Positions 54,128-61,600 of a DNA stretch of 64,000 nt are shown in pieces. Numbering within the stretch: position 1 is the first letter of the stretch; every line of letters begins with the position of its first letter. The translations under genes and the position numbers were made by a program. Below the pieces are notes generated by a model. It was not told the origin of the DNA. It saw only the letters and a list, made by a program, of their open reading frames with translations, and did not search any database. This DNA is from JACKII01 sp041687435 (lineage in GTDB: Bacteria; Pseudomonadota; Alphaproteobacteria; Bin95): assembly GCA_041687435.1 (NCBI GenBank), contig JAWLBX010000016.1, positions 12,022 through 76,021 of the forward strand, read 5' to 3'.

Positions 54128-55294
54128 ATGGGCATTGCGCGTCTGCGCCATTCACGCTCGGGGCCGGCCGAGCTTTCAGGCGGCGGCACCATCTGGCACC
54201 GTATAGGACGGATGGATTGGTTCCTGACCGGACTGCTCGTCATGCTGGCGGGCATTGGGTTTGCCGTGCTCTATTCGGCTGCCGATGCCGCCTGGCAACC
54301 CTGGGCATCCCGCCAAGCCGCCCGTTTCGGCCTCGGTCTGGTGCTCATGATCGCAATTGCAGCGGTTGATTTCCGCGTTTGGTGGCGGGTGGCCTATGCA
54401 ATCTATGGCCTAGCACTGCTGCTTCTCGTCCTGGTGGAATTCGCCGGTGTTGGCGAGGGCTCGCAACGCTGGATCGCACTCGGCTTCATGAACCTCCAGC
54501 CGTCGGAGGTGATGAAGGTGACGTTGGTGCTGGCCCTGGCCCGCTATTTCCACGATTTGGACGAAAACCAGATCAACCGGCTGGTGGCGCTGATCCCGCC
54601 GCTCGTGCTGACCGCCATTCCGGCCGCCCTGGTGTTGCGGCAGCCGGATCTCGGCACCGCATTGATCCTGGTGGCGCTGGCGGTGCCCATGACCTTCCTT
54701 GCCGGCCTTTCGTGGTGGAAATTCGCCATCGCCGGAGCGATCACCGCCGCCAGCGCGCCCCTGGCCTGGAGCCTGCTGCATGACTATCAGCGCGACCGGG
54801 TGCTGACCTTTCTCGACCCTGCCCGCGACCCTCTTGGCGCCGGCTATCATATCCTGCAATCACAAATCGCGCTTGGCTCCGGCGGGTTGTTCGGCAAGGG
54901 GTTCGTCGGTGGCACCCAGTCTCAATTGAGCTTCCTGCCCGAGAAACATACCGACTTCATATTCACGCTGATGGCGGAAGAATTCGGCTTTTTCGGATCT
55001 CTGCTGCTGATTTCGGTGATCGTCGGAATTATCGGTTGCTGCTATGGCGTCATGACAAAATGCCAAAGCGTATTTGCCCGCCTGTTGGTCATTGGCCTTT
55101 CGCTGAACTTCTTTCTTTACGCGTTCATCAACATGGCAATGGTCATGGGGCTTTTGCCGGTGGTCGGGGTTCCGTTGCCACTGGTCTCGTACGGCGGTAC
55201 GTCGATGCTGATGCTGATGATCGGCTTCGGCTTCATCCAAAGCGCCGCAGTCCATAATGGCCGGTTGGAGGCTGACAGGGCCCCGTATTTTTGA
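54128..55294 (+). CDS. rodA: RodA, peptidoglycan glycosyltransferase (SEDS family)
   Basis: 388-residue polytopic SEDS glycosyltransferase that polymerises lipid II in the elongasome with PBP2. Signatures are WIALGFMNLQPSEVMK, RQPDLGTALILVAL, the catalytic-region Asp in PEKHTDFIFTLMAEEFGFFG, and VVGVPLPLVSYGGTSMLMLM. About ten hydrophobic helices are visible. GAGGG precedes the ATG at 54128, ten bases after the mrdA stop. It is the last gene of the operon. Confidence 0.95.
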   Translation: MGIARLRHSRSGPAELSGGGTIWHRIGRMDWFLTGLLVMLAGIGFAVLYSAADAAWQPWASRQAARFGLGLVLMIAIAAVDFRVWWRVAYAIYGLALLLLVLVEFAGVGEGSQRWIALGFMNLQPSEVMKVTLVLALARYFHDLDENQINRLVALIPPLVLTAIPAALVLRQPDLGTALILVALAVPMTFLAGLSWWKFAIAGAITAASAPLAWSLLHDYQRDRVLTFLDPARDPLGAGYHILQSQIALGSGGLFGKGFVGGTQSQLSFLPEKHTDFIFTLMAEEFGFFGSLLLISVIVGIIGCCYGVMTKCQSVFARLLVIGLSLNFFLYAFINMAMVMGLLPVVGVPLPLVSYGGTSMLMLMIGFGFIQSAAVHNGRLEADRAPYF

Positions 55295-55359
55295 CCCGCC
55301 CTGCATCAAATTGCACCTCGACAAGCGCCAGGCTGGCTGTTACCTACTCGCCTTCTTTC

Positions 55360-55435
<76 letters not shown>

Positions 55436-55443
55436 AAAATTTC

Positions 55444-55476
55444 AAAGGGTTAGCTAGAAATGGCTAGGCCCTTTTT
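55444..55476 (+). terminator. Rho-independent terminator of tRNA-Lys
   Basis: AAAGGGTTAGC pairs with GCTAGGCCCTTT (one bulged G, two G-U pairs, loop about 8 bases), ending in a run of five T. It lies nine bases after the tRNA 3' end. Confidence 0.75.
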
Positions 55477-55770
55477 CGTTCTGGGGCAACAATGCGTTGC
55501 CCATCACCGTCACGCGTATCCAATGCGCCTGTCAGCACCTCATAGGCTTGCTTGACGACGGACACAGCCCGTTCCAATTCTGCTTTGAGTTGTTGAAGGT
55601 TCCCATGCGGAATCCCACCGTGCCGAGGGCCGGTTTCGGGCGGCAGGCCAACTGACAGCGCCTTTTGTCGAAGAAAGACATTGCGATCCGCCAGGAATTT
55701 GGCTCCAATCCCCCAGCGGATCGGCGGATCCGATGGTACTATAACGGGAAACGTCAGGAAAAACGCAACC
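55477..55770. other. Region between tRNA-Lys and the DctP gene; possible gene remnant
   Basis: A minus-strand reading frame runs from about 55772 to 55464 (about 102 codons, containing IRWGIGAKFLADRNVFLRQK and PHGNLQQLKAELERAV). It starts on the same bases as the dctP start codon and has no recognised homologue or ribosome-binding site. It may be a remnant of an inserted element 3' of the tRNA or chance. The DctP promoter must also lie here, but no clear -35/-10 pair was identified. AGGAA lies ten bases before dctP. Confidence 0.35.
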
Positions 55771-56874
55771 ATGAAACGTAGTGGAATAATCGGCTCGGTC
55801 CGCATGGCTCTCGCCGGAGCCGCGATGTTCGGCCTCTTCGCTGCCCCTGCCAAAGCCGACGAAACGTTGGTGTTTGCAACCTATTTCTCCGAAGTCTATT
55901 CGGCCAGCAAGGCCGCCATCTGGATGATGGAGGAGATTGAGAAGCGCAGCGGCGGTGAAATCACGTTCGAACGCTACTGGAGCAGTTCGTTGCTAAAGGC
56001 ACCGGATCTGTTCCCTGGACTTCGCAACAGTGCGGCCGACATCGTGATTGGCGCCCCGCATTCCTACAATGTACGCGAATATCCGCTGGCCAACGTCGTG
56101 ATGCCATTCATGACCACTCACGCCGATGCGATGACATATGCCTGGCGCGACCTCTACAACAACAACGCCGCCTTTCGGAATGAGTTCGAGAGCAAGGGCG
56201 CCAAAGTGCTGCTTTCGCTTTCCTGGGCGGAAAATACCGTCTGGTCGAAAAAGCCAATAAACAGTGTCGATGATCTCAAGGGCTTGAAGGTTCGCGCCGT
56301 TCCGACCATTTCCGATGCCTTGCAAAAGCTGGGCGCAACCCCGGTCGCACTCACCTGGGCGGACGGTCTCGAAGGGCTGCAACGGGGTGTCGTCGATGCC
56401 ATGTCGTCCGCCCCCTTCGACTCGGCGGTACACGGCAGCGCCCACGAGGTTGGGGTGTATGGCACCGACCTCGGTGGTACGGGCATTTTTGCGACCGCCA
56501 CATTCGGAATGAGCCTTGAACGCTACAACCGTCTGAGCGAGAAGCACCGCCAAATCATCGACGAGGTTTCCGCCGAGGCGGCTGCCATCGGTCTCGCGGC
56601 GACCGAGAAAAGCGTCGACGAGGCCGTCGAAAAGCTCTGCAATGCGAGCGACAAGGTCAATATCAGCTACTTTCCCCCGTCAGAAGTCGAGAAAGTCCGG
56701 AAAATGGCTGCTGCAACCATGCAGCAGGACTGGGTGAAACGGGTCAAGGAAGAAGCAAACGCCGACGGCCAAGCCATCCTGGACGAATTCCTAGGTTACC
56801 TCCGCAAATATGAACAAACTGCAACCTATGTTCCAGGGTTCGCACGCTATAACCAGAAATGCGGCAAAGGCTGA
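55771..56874 (+). CDS. TRAP transporter solute-binding protein, DctP family
   Basis: 367-residue periplasmic binding protein. Signal peptide MKRSGIIGSVRMALAGAAMF with cleavage near AKA-DE. Then LVFATYFSEVYSASKAAIW and the DctP core DLKGLKVRAVPTISDALQKLGATPV, holding the conserved Arg that binds the substrate carboxylate. It ends with a C-terminal helix and two cysteines (CNASDK, KCGKG). It works with the DctQ and DctM subunits encoded downstream. The ligand is a carboxylate of unknown identity. Confidence 0.9.
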   Translation: MKRSGIIGSVRMALAGAAMFGLFAAPAKADETLVFATYFSEVYSASKAAIWMMEEIEKRSGGEITFERYWSSSLLKAPDLFPGLRNSAADIVIGAPHSYNVREYPLANVVMPFMTTHADAMTYAWRDLYNNNAAFRNEFESKGAKVLLSLSWAENTVWSKKPINSVDDLKGLKVRAVPTISDALQKLGATPVALTWADGLEGLQRGVVDAMSSAPFDSAVHGSAHEVGVYGTDLGGTGIFATATFGMSLERYNRLSEKHRQIIDEVSAEAAAIGLAATEKSVDEAVEKLCNASDKVNISYFPPSEVEKVRKMAAATMQQDWVKRVKEEANADGQAILDEFLGYLRKYEQTATYVPGFARYNQKCGKG

Positions 56875-56894
56875 TCCGCTAACCTGTCGTCCGT

Positions 56895-56923
56895 CGGACC
56901 AGCGCCTTCGTCGTGCTGGTCCG
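56895..56923 (+). promoter_or_regulatory. Intercistronic hairpin between dctP-like and dctQ-like genes
   Basis: CGGACCAGC and GCTGGTCCG pair perfectly over 9 bp with an 11-base loop, 20 bases after the binding-protein stop codon. No T-run follows. It is probably an mRNA-stabilising or partial-termination stem favouring binding-protein expression. Confidence 0.55.
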
Positions 56924-56969
56924 GTGGTCCTTTGACGCCTGACCGCCCGTCGCACCCGTTTTTCCGGAC

Positions 56970-57506
56970 ATGACCAGTGCCATGAATAAATGCGTCACAT
57001 GGATGGAACGCCTGCTCATTCGTCTTGGCATTGTCAGCGGTTTTGCAACCCTGCTGATTATGGCCATCGTCTGCATCGATGTGGCGGGCCGCTTCCTTTT
57101 TAACGCGCCGCTGCACAGCGGAACCGAACTCAGCGAGCTGCTGCTGGTTGCGCTCGTGTTTCTGGGACTTTCGGCCGCCCAACAGCAACGCCAGAACTTC
57201 GCCATCGACGTGCTGATGCGCCATTTCCCCCCCGCGGTTCAGCGGGTTTTCGACGGCTTGAGCTATGCCGTGTGCTTCGGCCTCGTGGTGCTGCTCGCAT
57301 GGCCCAGCAGCAAGCAGGCCCTGACTTCGATAGAGCGGGGCGAATCCGGGTTCGGGATCGTGGCATTTCCGATCTGGCCGTCCCGGATCGTGCTGGCGGT
57401 TGGATTGTGGTTGCTGGCGCTTCAGTTTGCGATTGACCTCTATCGTCTGTTGAGCGGGCGGAGACGCCAGGGCGGGGCCGGGCAAGGCGGAGCGTTTGTA
57501 GAATGA
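56970..57506 (+). CDS. TRAP transporter small permease, DctQ family
   Basis: 178-residue membrane protein with four hydrophobic helices, the standard DctQ topology. VAGRFLFNAPLHSGTELSELLLVALVFLG contains the family pattern R-x-x-F-N-x-P-x-x-x-x-x-E-x-x. A hydrophilic Gly/Arg tail ends the protein. The ATG at 56970 is taken; one at 56982 is possible. Its last four bases overlap the dctM-like start. Confidence 0.88.
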   Translation: MTSAMNKCVTWMERLLIRLGIVSGFATLLIMAIVCIDVAGRFLFNAPLHSGTELSELLLVALVFLGLSAAQQQRQNFAIDVLMRHFPPAVQRVFDGLSYAVCFGLVVLLAWPSSKQALTSIERGESGFGIVAFPIWPSRIVLAVGLWLLALQFAIDLYRLLSGRRRQGGAGQGGAFVE

Positions 57507-58810
57507 CGTTCGCGGATCTTGCTCCGGGGCTGACCATCATCGGGCTTTTGCTGGCCCTGCTTCTGGTGCGGCTGCCGATTGCGTTTGCCCTGGCCCTCGC
57601 CGGCCTGATTGGTTTGGTGGAGGCACGGCCATGGCGGGCGGTCGAATATCTGCTGTCCACCTTTGCCTACAGCACCACCGCCAATTACGCCTACATCGTG
57701 CTGCCGCTGTTCCTGTTCATGGGGCAGATGGCATTTTCCGCCGGCCTTTCCCGCAGCGCGTTTGAGGCCGGGCAGAAATGGCTCGGTCGGATTCCGGGCG
57801 GACTTGCGGCCGCAACGGTGTTCGGATGCGCCGCTTTTTCTACCATCTGCGGGTCGAGCGTCGCAACGGCATCGACCATGACGCGAGTCGCCCTGCCGGA
57901 GATGCTGCGACAGGGCTACATGCCCCGCCTGGCAGCCGGTTGTATCGCAGCCGGCGGCACGCTTGGCGTTCTGATCCCGCCAAGCGGTATTCTGGTAGTC
58001 TATTCGATCATTACGGAAGTGTCTTTGGTGAAGCTGTTTGTTGCAGCCTTCGTCCCCGGCTTCCTGACCGCGGCGATCTACGTCGTCGGGATCTATCTTT
58101 GGGTCAAAATCAATCCAAGCCTCGCCCCGCATGTTTCGAGAGCAGATGCTCCGGGTTGGAAGGATCGAATGATTTCCCTTGGCCGGACTTGGGAATTGAT
58201 CCTGCTGTTTCTCGCAGTCATGGGGACGATCTACCTGGGCATTGCAACCCCGACCGAGGCGGCGGCAATGGGCGCGTTTTTCGCTTTACTGGCCGTATTG
58301 AGACGCAAGGGGCGCCGGAAGAATGTATTAGACGGCCTGCGGGAAACAGGCACGGCCACGTGTTCCGTATTCGCCCTGGTCATTGGTGCTGGGCTGTTCA
58401 GCCTCGGCCTATCTACGACTCAATTGCCAACCCATTTGGCGTCTCTTGTCACCAATTTAGAGCTTTCGCAGACCGCCACCATCCTGATCATCCTGATCCC
58501 TTACCTGATCCTCGGCTGTTTCGTGGACGGGCTGTCGCTGATCCTCATCACCATGCCGATCGTCTTCCCGATCGTCACACAGATCGGCTTCGATACGGTG
58601 CTGTTCGGGCTGTTGGTGACAAAAGCCGTGGAGATCGGCGCGATCACGCCACCGGTCGGCCTGAACGCGTTCGTGGTCAAAAGCATGGCCCCGAATATCG
58701 AATTGAAGGACGTGTTTTATGGGTGCATTCCGTTTGTGCTCATGGAGTTCATGATCGTCGGTTTGTTGATCGCGTTTCCGGAGATCGCCCTCTTCGCCAT
58801 ACGCGATTGA
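57503..58810 (+). CDS. TRAP transporter large permease, DctM family
   Basis: 435-residue polytopic membrane protein with about 12 helices. It carries the DctM landmarks PLFLFMGQMAFSAGLSRSAF, GCAAFSTICGSSVATASTMTRVALPEM, GGTLGVLIPPSGILVVYSI, ATPTEAAAMGAFFALL and GAITPPVGLNAFVVKSMAP. It is the ion-coupled channel of the tripartite transporter. Start and dctQ-like stop overlap (ATGA). It is the last gene of the operon. Confidence 0.92.
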   Translation: MTFADLAPGLTIIGLLLALLLVRLPIAFALALAGLIGLVEARPWRAVEYLLSTFAYSTTANYAYIVLPLFLFMGQMAFSAGLSRSAFEAGQKWLGRIPGGLAAATVFGCAAFSTICGSSVATASTMTRVALPEMLRQGYMPRLAAGCIAAGGTLGVLIPPSGILVVYSIITEVSLVKLFVAAFVPGFLTAAIYVVGIYLWVKINPSLAPHVSRADAPGWKDRMISLGRTWELILLFLAVMGTIYLGIATPTEAAAMGAFFALLAVLRRKGRRKNVLDGLRETGTATCSVFALVIGAGLFSLGLSTTQLPTHLASLVTNLELSQTATILIILIPYLILGCFVDGLSLILITMPIVFPIVTQIGFDTVLFGLLVTKAVEIGAITPPVGLNAFVVKSMAPNIELKDVFYGCIPFVLMEFMIVGLLIAFPEIALFAIRD

Positions 58811-58931
58811 GGCCCCCCGGCGAGGACCGCCGCCCGCGACGTCGTGGCCTTTCACGTGTTTTTGCAACACAGCGAGAGCGGCAGCAGCGCGCCCCTCCCC
58901 TCCCTGCGGCGTGTTTTGGTAGGCGCGGACG

Positions 58932-58964
58932 AAAACGGCGGCCCCTTTCTCTGGGAGCCGCCGT
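58932..58964 (-). terminator. Terminator of the PEP-CTERM protein gene
   Basis: On the minus strand ACGGCGGC (58964-58957) pairs with GCCGCCGT (58942-58935), loop about 14 bases, then TTTT. It lies about 65 bases downstream of the PEP-CTERM stop codon. Confidence 0.75.
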
Positions 58965-59028
58965 CGATTCCGCCATTACCGTTAGCCGCAGGTAGGACTA
59001 CCTGTTCGGCACAGGCAAGGGATCGTTG

Positions 59029-59673
59029 TTACGCCCGGCGACGCACGGCCGCGATGCCGAGCAAGCCAGCACCGGCCAGGGCGAGAATGCCCGGCTCAGG
59101 CGTCTGGACAATAATGCTGTCCAGCAAGTCGATCTGCAGGTCAGAGTTGGCCTGGGCCGCAATCGACAGCACGATGTTTTCGACCGATGTGAAGTCCGCT
59201 GTGCCGACGAAATCGGTGAAGAAGAACTGGTGCGTGCCGGTTGTAAGGTTCGACAACTGCAGCGACGCAATATCCATGCCAGTGTCGATGACATCGAAGG
59301 TCAGATCGACCAAGCCGACATCGATGAAAGCGATATCCAGACGGATGCCGTTGGCACCGCCGGCTTCGGTCAGGTCAGCGCCGCCGAGAGCATCCCAAGT
59401 GACCGTGGAGGTTCCGCCGCTGACCGGGCTCTGACCGTGGTTAAGAATGCCGCCAGATACCGCGAGCGATGTGGCGCCGGTGGCACCGGTTAGAACTTCC
59501 AGAGTGCGGTCGCCGCCGATTGCACCGGCATAGAGCGTTGTGGATGGGCCGGGTGCAAAGCCGGAAACCACAACGTCGTCTCCGCCATCAAAATCGTCGA
59601 TCAAAAGCGCATGCGCCGGGGCCGCGGCAAAGGCCGCTACAGTGGCGGCTGCGAGAATTGTGGAACGGATCAT
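59029..59673 (-). CDS. PEP-CTERM sorting domain protein
   Basis: 214-residue exported protein. The signal peptide MIRSTILAAATVAAFAAAP (cleavage near AHA) is followed by a Gly/Thr/Asp-rich, cysteine-free, beta-rich region. The C-terminus has the tripartite PEP-CTERM signal: PEP at about 192-194, a hydrophobic helix (GILALAGAGLLGIAAV) and RRR. Such proteins are cleaved and anchored or released by an exosortase and are often linked to exopolysaccharide. No exosortase gene is in the window. GGAG lies eight bases before the start. Its ligand or role is unknown. Confidence 0.88.
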   Translation of the reverse strand: MIRSTILAAATVAAFAAAPAHALLIDDFDGGDDVVVSGFAPGPSTTLYAGAIGGDRTLEVLTGATGATSLAVSGGILNHGQSPVSGGTSTVTWDALGGADLTEAGGANGIRLDIAFIDVGLVDLTFDVIDTGMDIASLQLSNLTTGTHQFFFTDFVGTADFTSVENIVLSIAAQANSDLQIDLLDSIIVQTPEPGILALAGAGLLGIAAVRRRA

Positions 59674-60057
59674 TACTCGTCTCCATCCTTGTTTAAGGTG
59701 TAGCCAGTCTGCCGCGATTGTCGCAGCAGGCACGTTCCACACTGAACGGCGCAGATCATGCGCGATAGGATCGGAAAATACCGAGCAGCGTCCAGCACGC
59801 GAAGAAATGCCAAAAGGGGCACCGCCGGAAAGGCAACGGAATTGCTGCCAGATCAAACCCGGATGCATAGCCGGTATTCTGATACAGTAATAAGAAAATA
59901 TCAGTATAATCCACCCCTTGTGGCGGATATATGCCCAGCGTAATTTGCATTTATATGTAGTAAGAACAGCCAGCAACCAGCATGGCGATTGTATTTACAT
60001 AAAAAACCGGAAAAACCGGTTTTCCGAAGGTAGCGTGATAGAATACGCGGGACACCT
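59674..60057. other. Divergent intergenic region between the PEP-CTERM and ribbon-helix-helix genes
   Basis: 384 bases, clearly AT-richer than the neighbours around 59870-60030, so it likely contains promoters for both genes. It includes a palindromic candidate operator at 60009-60027. No further gene was seen. Confidence 0.6.
60009..60027. promoter_or_regulatory. Candidate operator with a perfect AAAACCGGTTTT palindrome
   Basis: CGGAAAAACCGGTTTTCCG (60009-60027) contains the perfect 12-bp palindrome AAAACCGGTTTT (60012-60023), and AAAACCGG also occurs directly upstream (60003-60010). It lies 30 bases before the ribbon-helix-helix gene. Such short inverted and direct repeats suit an autoregulatory ribbon-helix-helix site, but binding is inferred. 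Confidence 0.45.
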
Positions 60058-60918
60058 ATGATGACGGTGCAACGGCTAGGGCAGACACCTATTATGGATG
60101 GCCAGGCGAACGTTGCCAATCGCTTGGCAATGCACAGCGTGACGATCAATGGCCGTCGAACGACGATGCGCCTTGAGCCCAGCATATGGAATGCATTGAG
60201 CCGTATTGCCGAAGATCAACGGCTAACCGTCAATCAGCTCTGCTCCAGGATCGACGGTTCCCGCGGGGAAATGGCCATGACGGCCGCGGTGCGGGCGTAT
60301 GTGGTTTTCTATCTGCAAAAAATGCCGCTTGGCGCGTCCGGCAGCGGTCAAATGCAATCGATCGACGCCATTCTGGAAGGCCTCGGAAGCGCCTATGCCA
60401 AGGGCGAGCTTCTGCGCATCCGGATTGCGCGCGGAGAGGATGTTCTGGTCAAGATTGCTATCCATCCGGTTGTGCTGGAGCGCAGCGGATCGGGCTCGAT
60501 CGCGAATATATACCAAGAATGGGTCCGCCAGCGCGATCAGTTGCACCATCTGCCGCGCATCACTGAACTGAGTGACCATCTGCTGCGCCGGGCCGCCGGG
60601 GAAACCATGCTGAGCGTGGTGGACCTGGCCGCCGGCGGCAGTCTCGCCCAACCGCACCAGGACCCGGTTATGGCCCGGAACATGTACAATACCGACCAAC
60701 GCTCGCAGCCGGTACTGCGTACTGCCTTCCAGCAGGATATGCTGGCGGTGGAATGCTGTGCAGAGCCGATCTACCAAGTGAACCAGATCCGCCTGGGCGG
60801 CAGCGAACAGGTTTACAAGCGGCTGCTGCTGCCGCTTTCCGACAGCGGTTCGGATGTGACGCGGGTTCTGGTCGCGGCCGTCGGCGTTGGGAACGAGGTC
60901 CGGGCGGCGGTCGGCTGA
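60058..60918 (+). CDS. Ribbon-helix-helix domain protein (putative transcriptional regulator)
   Basis: 286 residues. Residues of about 26-62 (SVTINGRRTTMRLEPSIWNA, then LSRIAEDQRLTVNQLCSRI) look like an RHH_4-type ribbon-helix-helix: a beta strand followed by two helices. The C-terminal two-thirds (about 160-286) is a separate domain with alternating strands and helices and no catalytic motif that I recognise. It could be a PAS-like sensory domain, as in other alphaproteobacterial RHH_4 proteins, but that is uncertain. ATGs at 60058 and 60061 are equivalent starts. It is divergent from the PEP-CTERM gene. Confidence 0.72.
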   Translation: MMTVQRLGQTPIMDGQANVANRLAMHSVTINGRRTTMRLEPSIWNALSRIAEDQRLTVNQLCSRIDGSRGEMAMTAAVRAYVVFYLQKMPLGASGSGQMQSIDAILEGLGSAYAKGELLRIRIARGEDVLVKIAIHPVVLERSGSGSIANIYQEWVRQRDQLHHLPRITELSDHLLRRAAGETMLSVVDLAAGGSLAQPHQDPVMARNMYNTDQRSQPVLRTAFQQDMLAVECCAEPIYQVNQIRLGGSEQVYKRLLLPLSDSGSDVTRVLVAAVGVGNEVRAAVG

Positions 60919-61600
60919 TGCCGCGTGTTGCCAATCGTACCTGAGATACGTCGCTCCCGTTGCTAACGAACAGCATGGGAATCGGGCCGATCACGGCGCG
61001 CCTGGCCGTCGCTGCTGAATGACGCCCGGGCTTGCAGCAGCACGCACCTTCAGAGAGCCGGTGTTTACGCTGGCTGCCGTCACGGCAGGCTGTCTTTAAG
61101 CGGCCACGGCCATGGTGTTTCGGCAAAACCTTATCGACCACATCCCCCCGAACATCTCCGGTGTCAGCGGATTGAATCCTGGAGGCCCCAGATGGCCCCC
61201 TGCCCCTTCCAACCCGCTGGCATTGGCTGCACATGCCGACCTTCGAGAATGGCCCAACGATGGGTGGCGCTAGCAGGGCCTATGCCAAGGCGCTCGCCTT
61301 CCTGAACTCCCCACCCTCCCCATGCTTCGAAAGCTCTGCAATCCATCATGAAACTTCCGGACGGGCTCTGTGGTCTGTTTACCATATTATTACTGTAGGA
61401 TATCGACCGGCTCGCCTTGGCATGAAATATAAAATTTATCATATGTTTATTCATGGAATGTCAAATTCATCTTACAATTGGTTTACAATAGTATTGCCAT
61501 ACGAATTTATTTAATAAAAAATGGTTACATAAGTATTGAAAAATATTATTCCATGGATTAAGTAATTTATTATGAGGGTCATTACCAAAGGATTGCTGCC
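60919..61600. other. Long intergenic region upstream of the RTX protein
   Basis: 682 bases without a convincing gene. The first part (to about 61340) has ordinary GC; 61370-61600 is very AT-rich and should hold the promoter of the RTX protein gene. An AAAGGA ribosome-binding site lies eight bases before the GTG at 61601. A 96-codon minus-strand frame (61164-61454) shows no family features. Confidence 0.6.

Noticed and set aside
58844..59493. Two plus-strand frames opposite the PEP-CTERM gene
   Set aside because: The minus-strand gene has signal peptide, PEP-CTERM tail, ribosome-binding site and terminator; the plus frames have none.
61164..61454. 96-codon minus-strand frame upstream of the RTX gene
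   Set aside because: No family similarity, no ribosome-binding site, and it straddles a sharp composition change.
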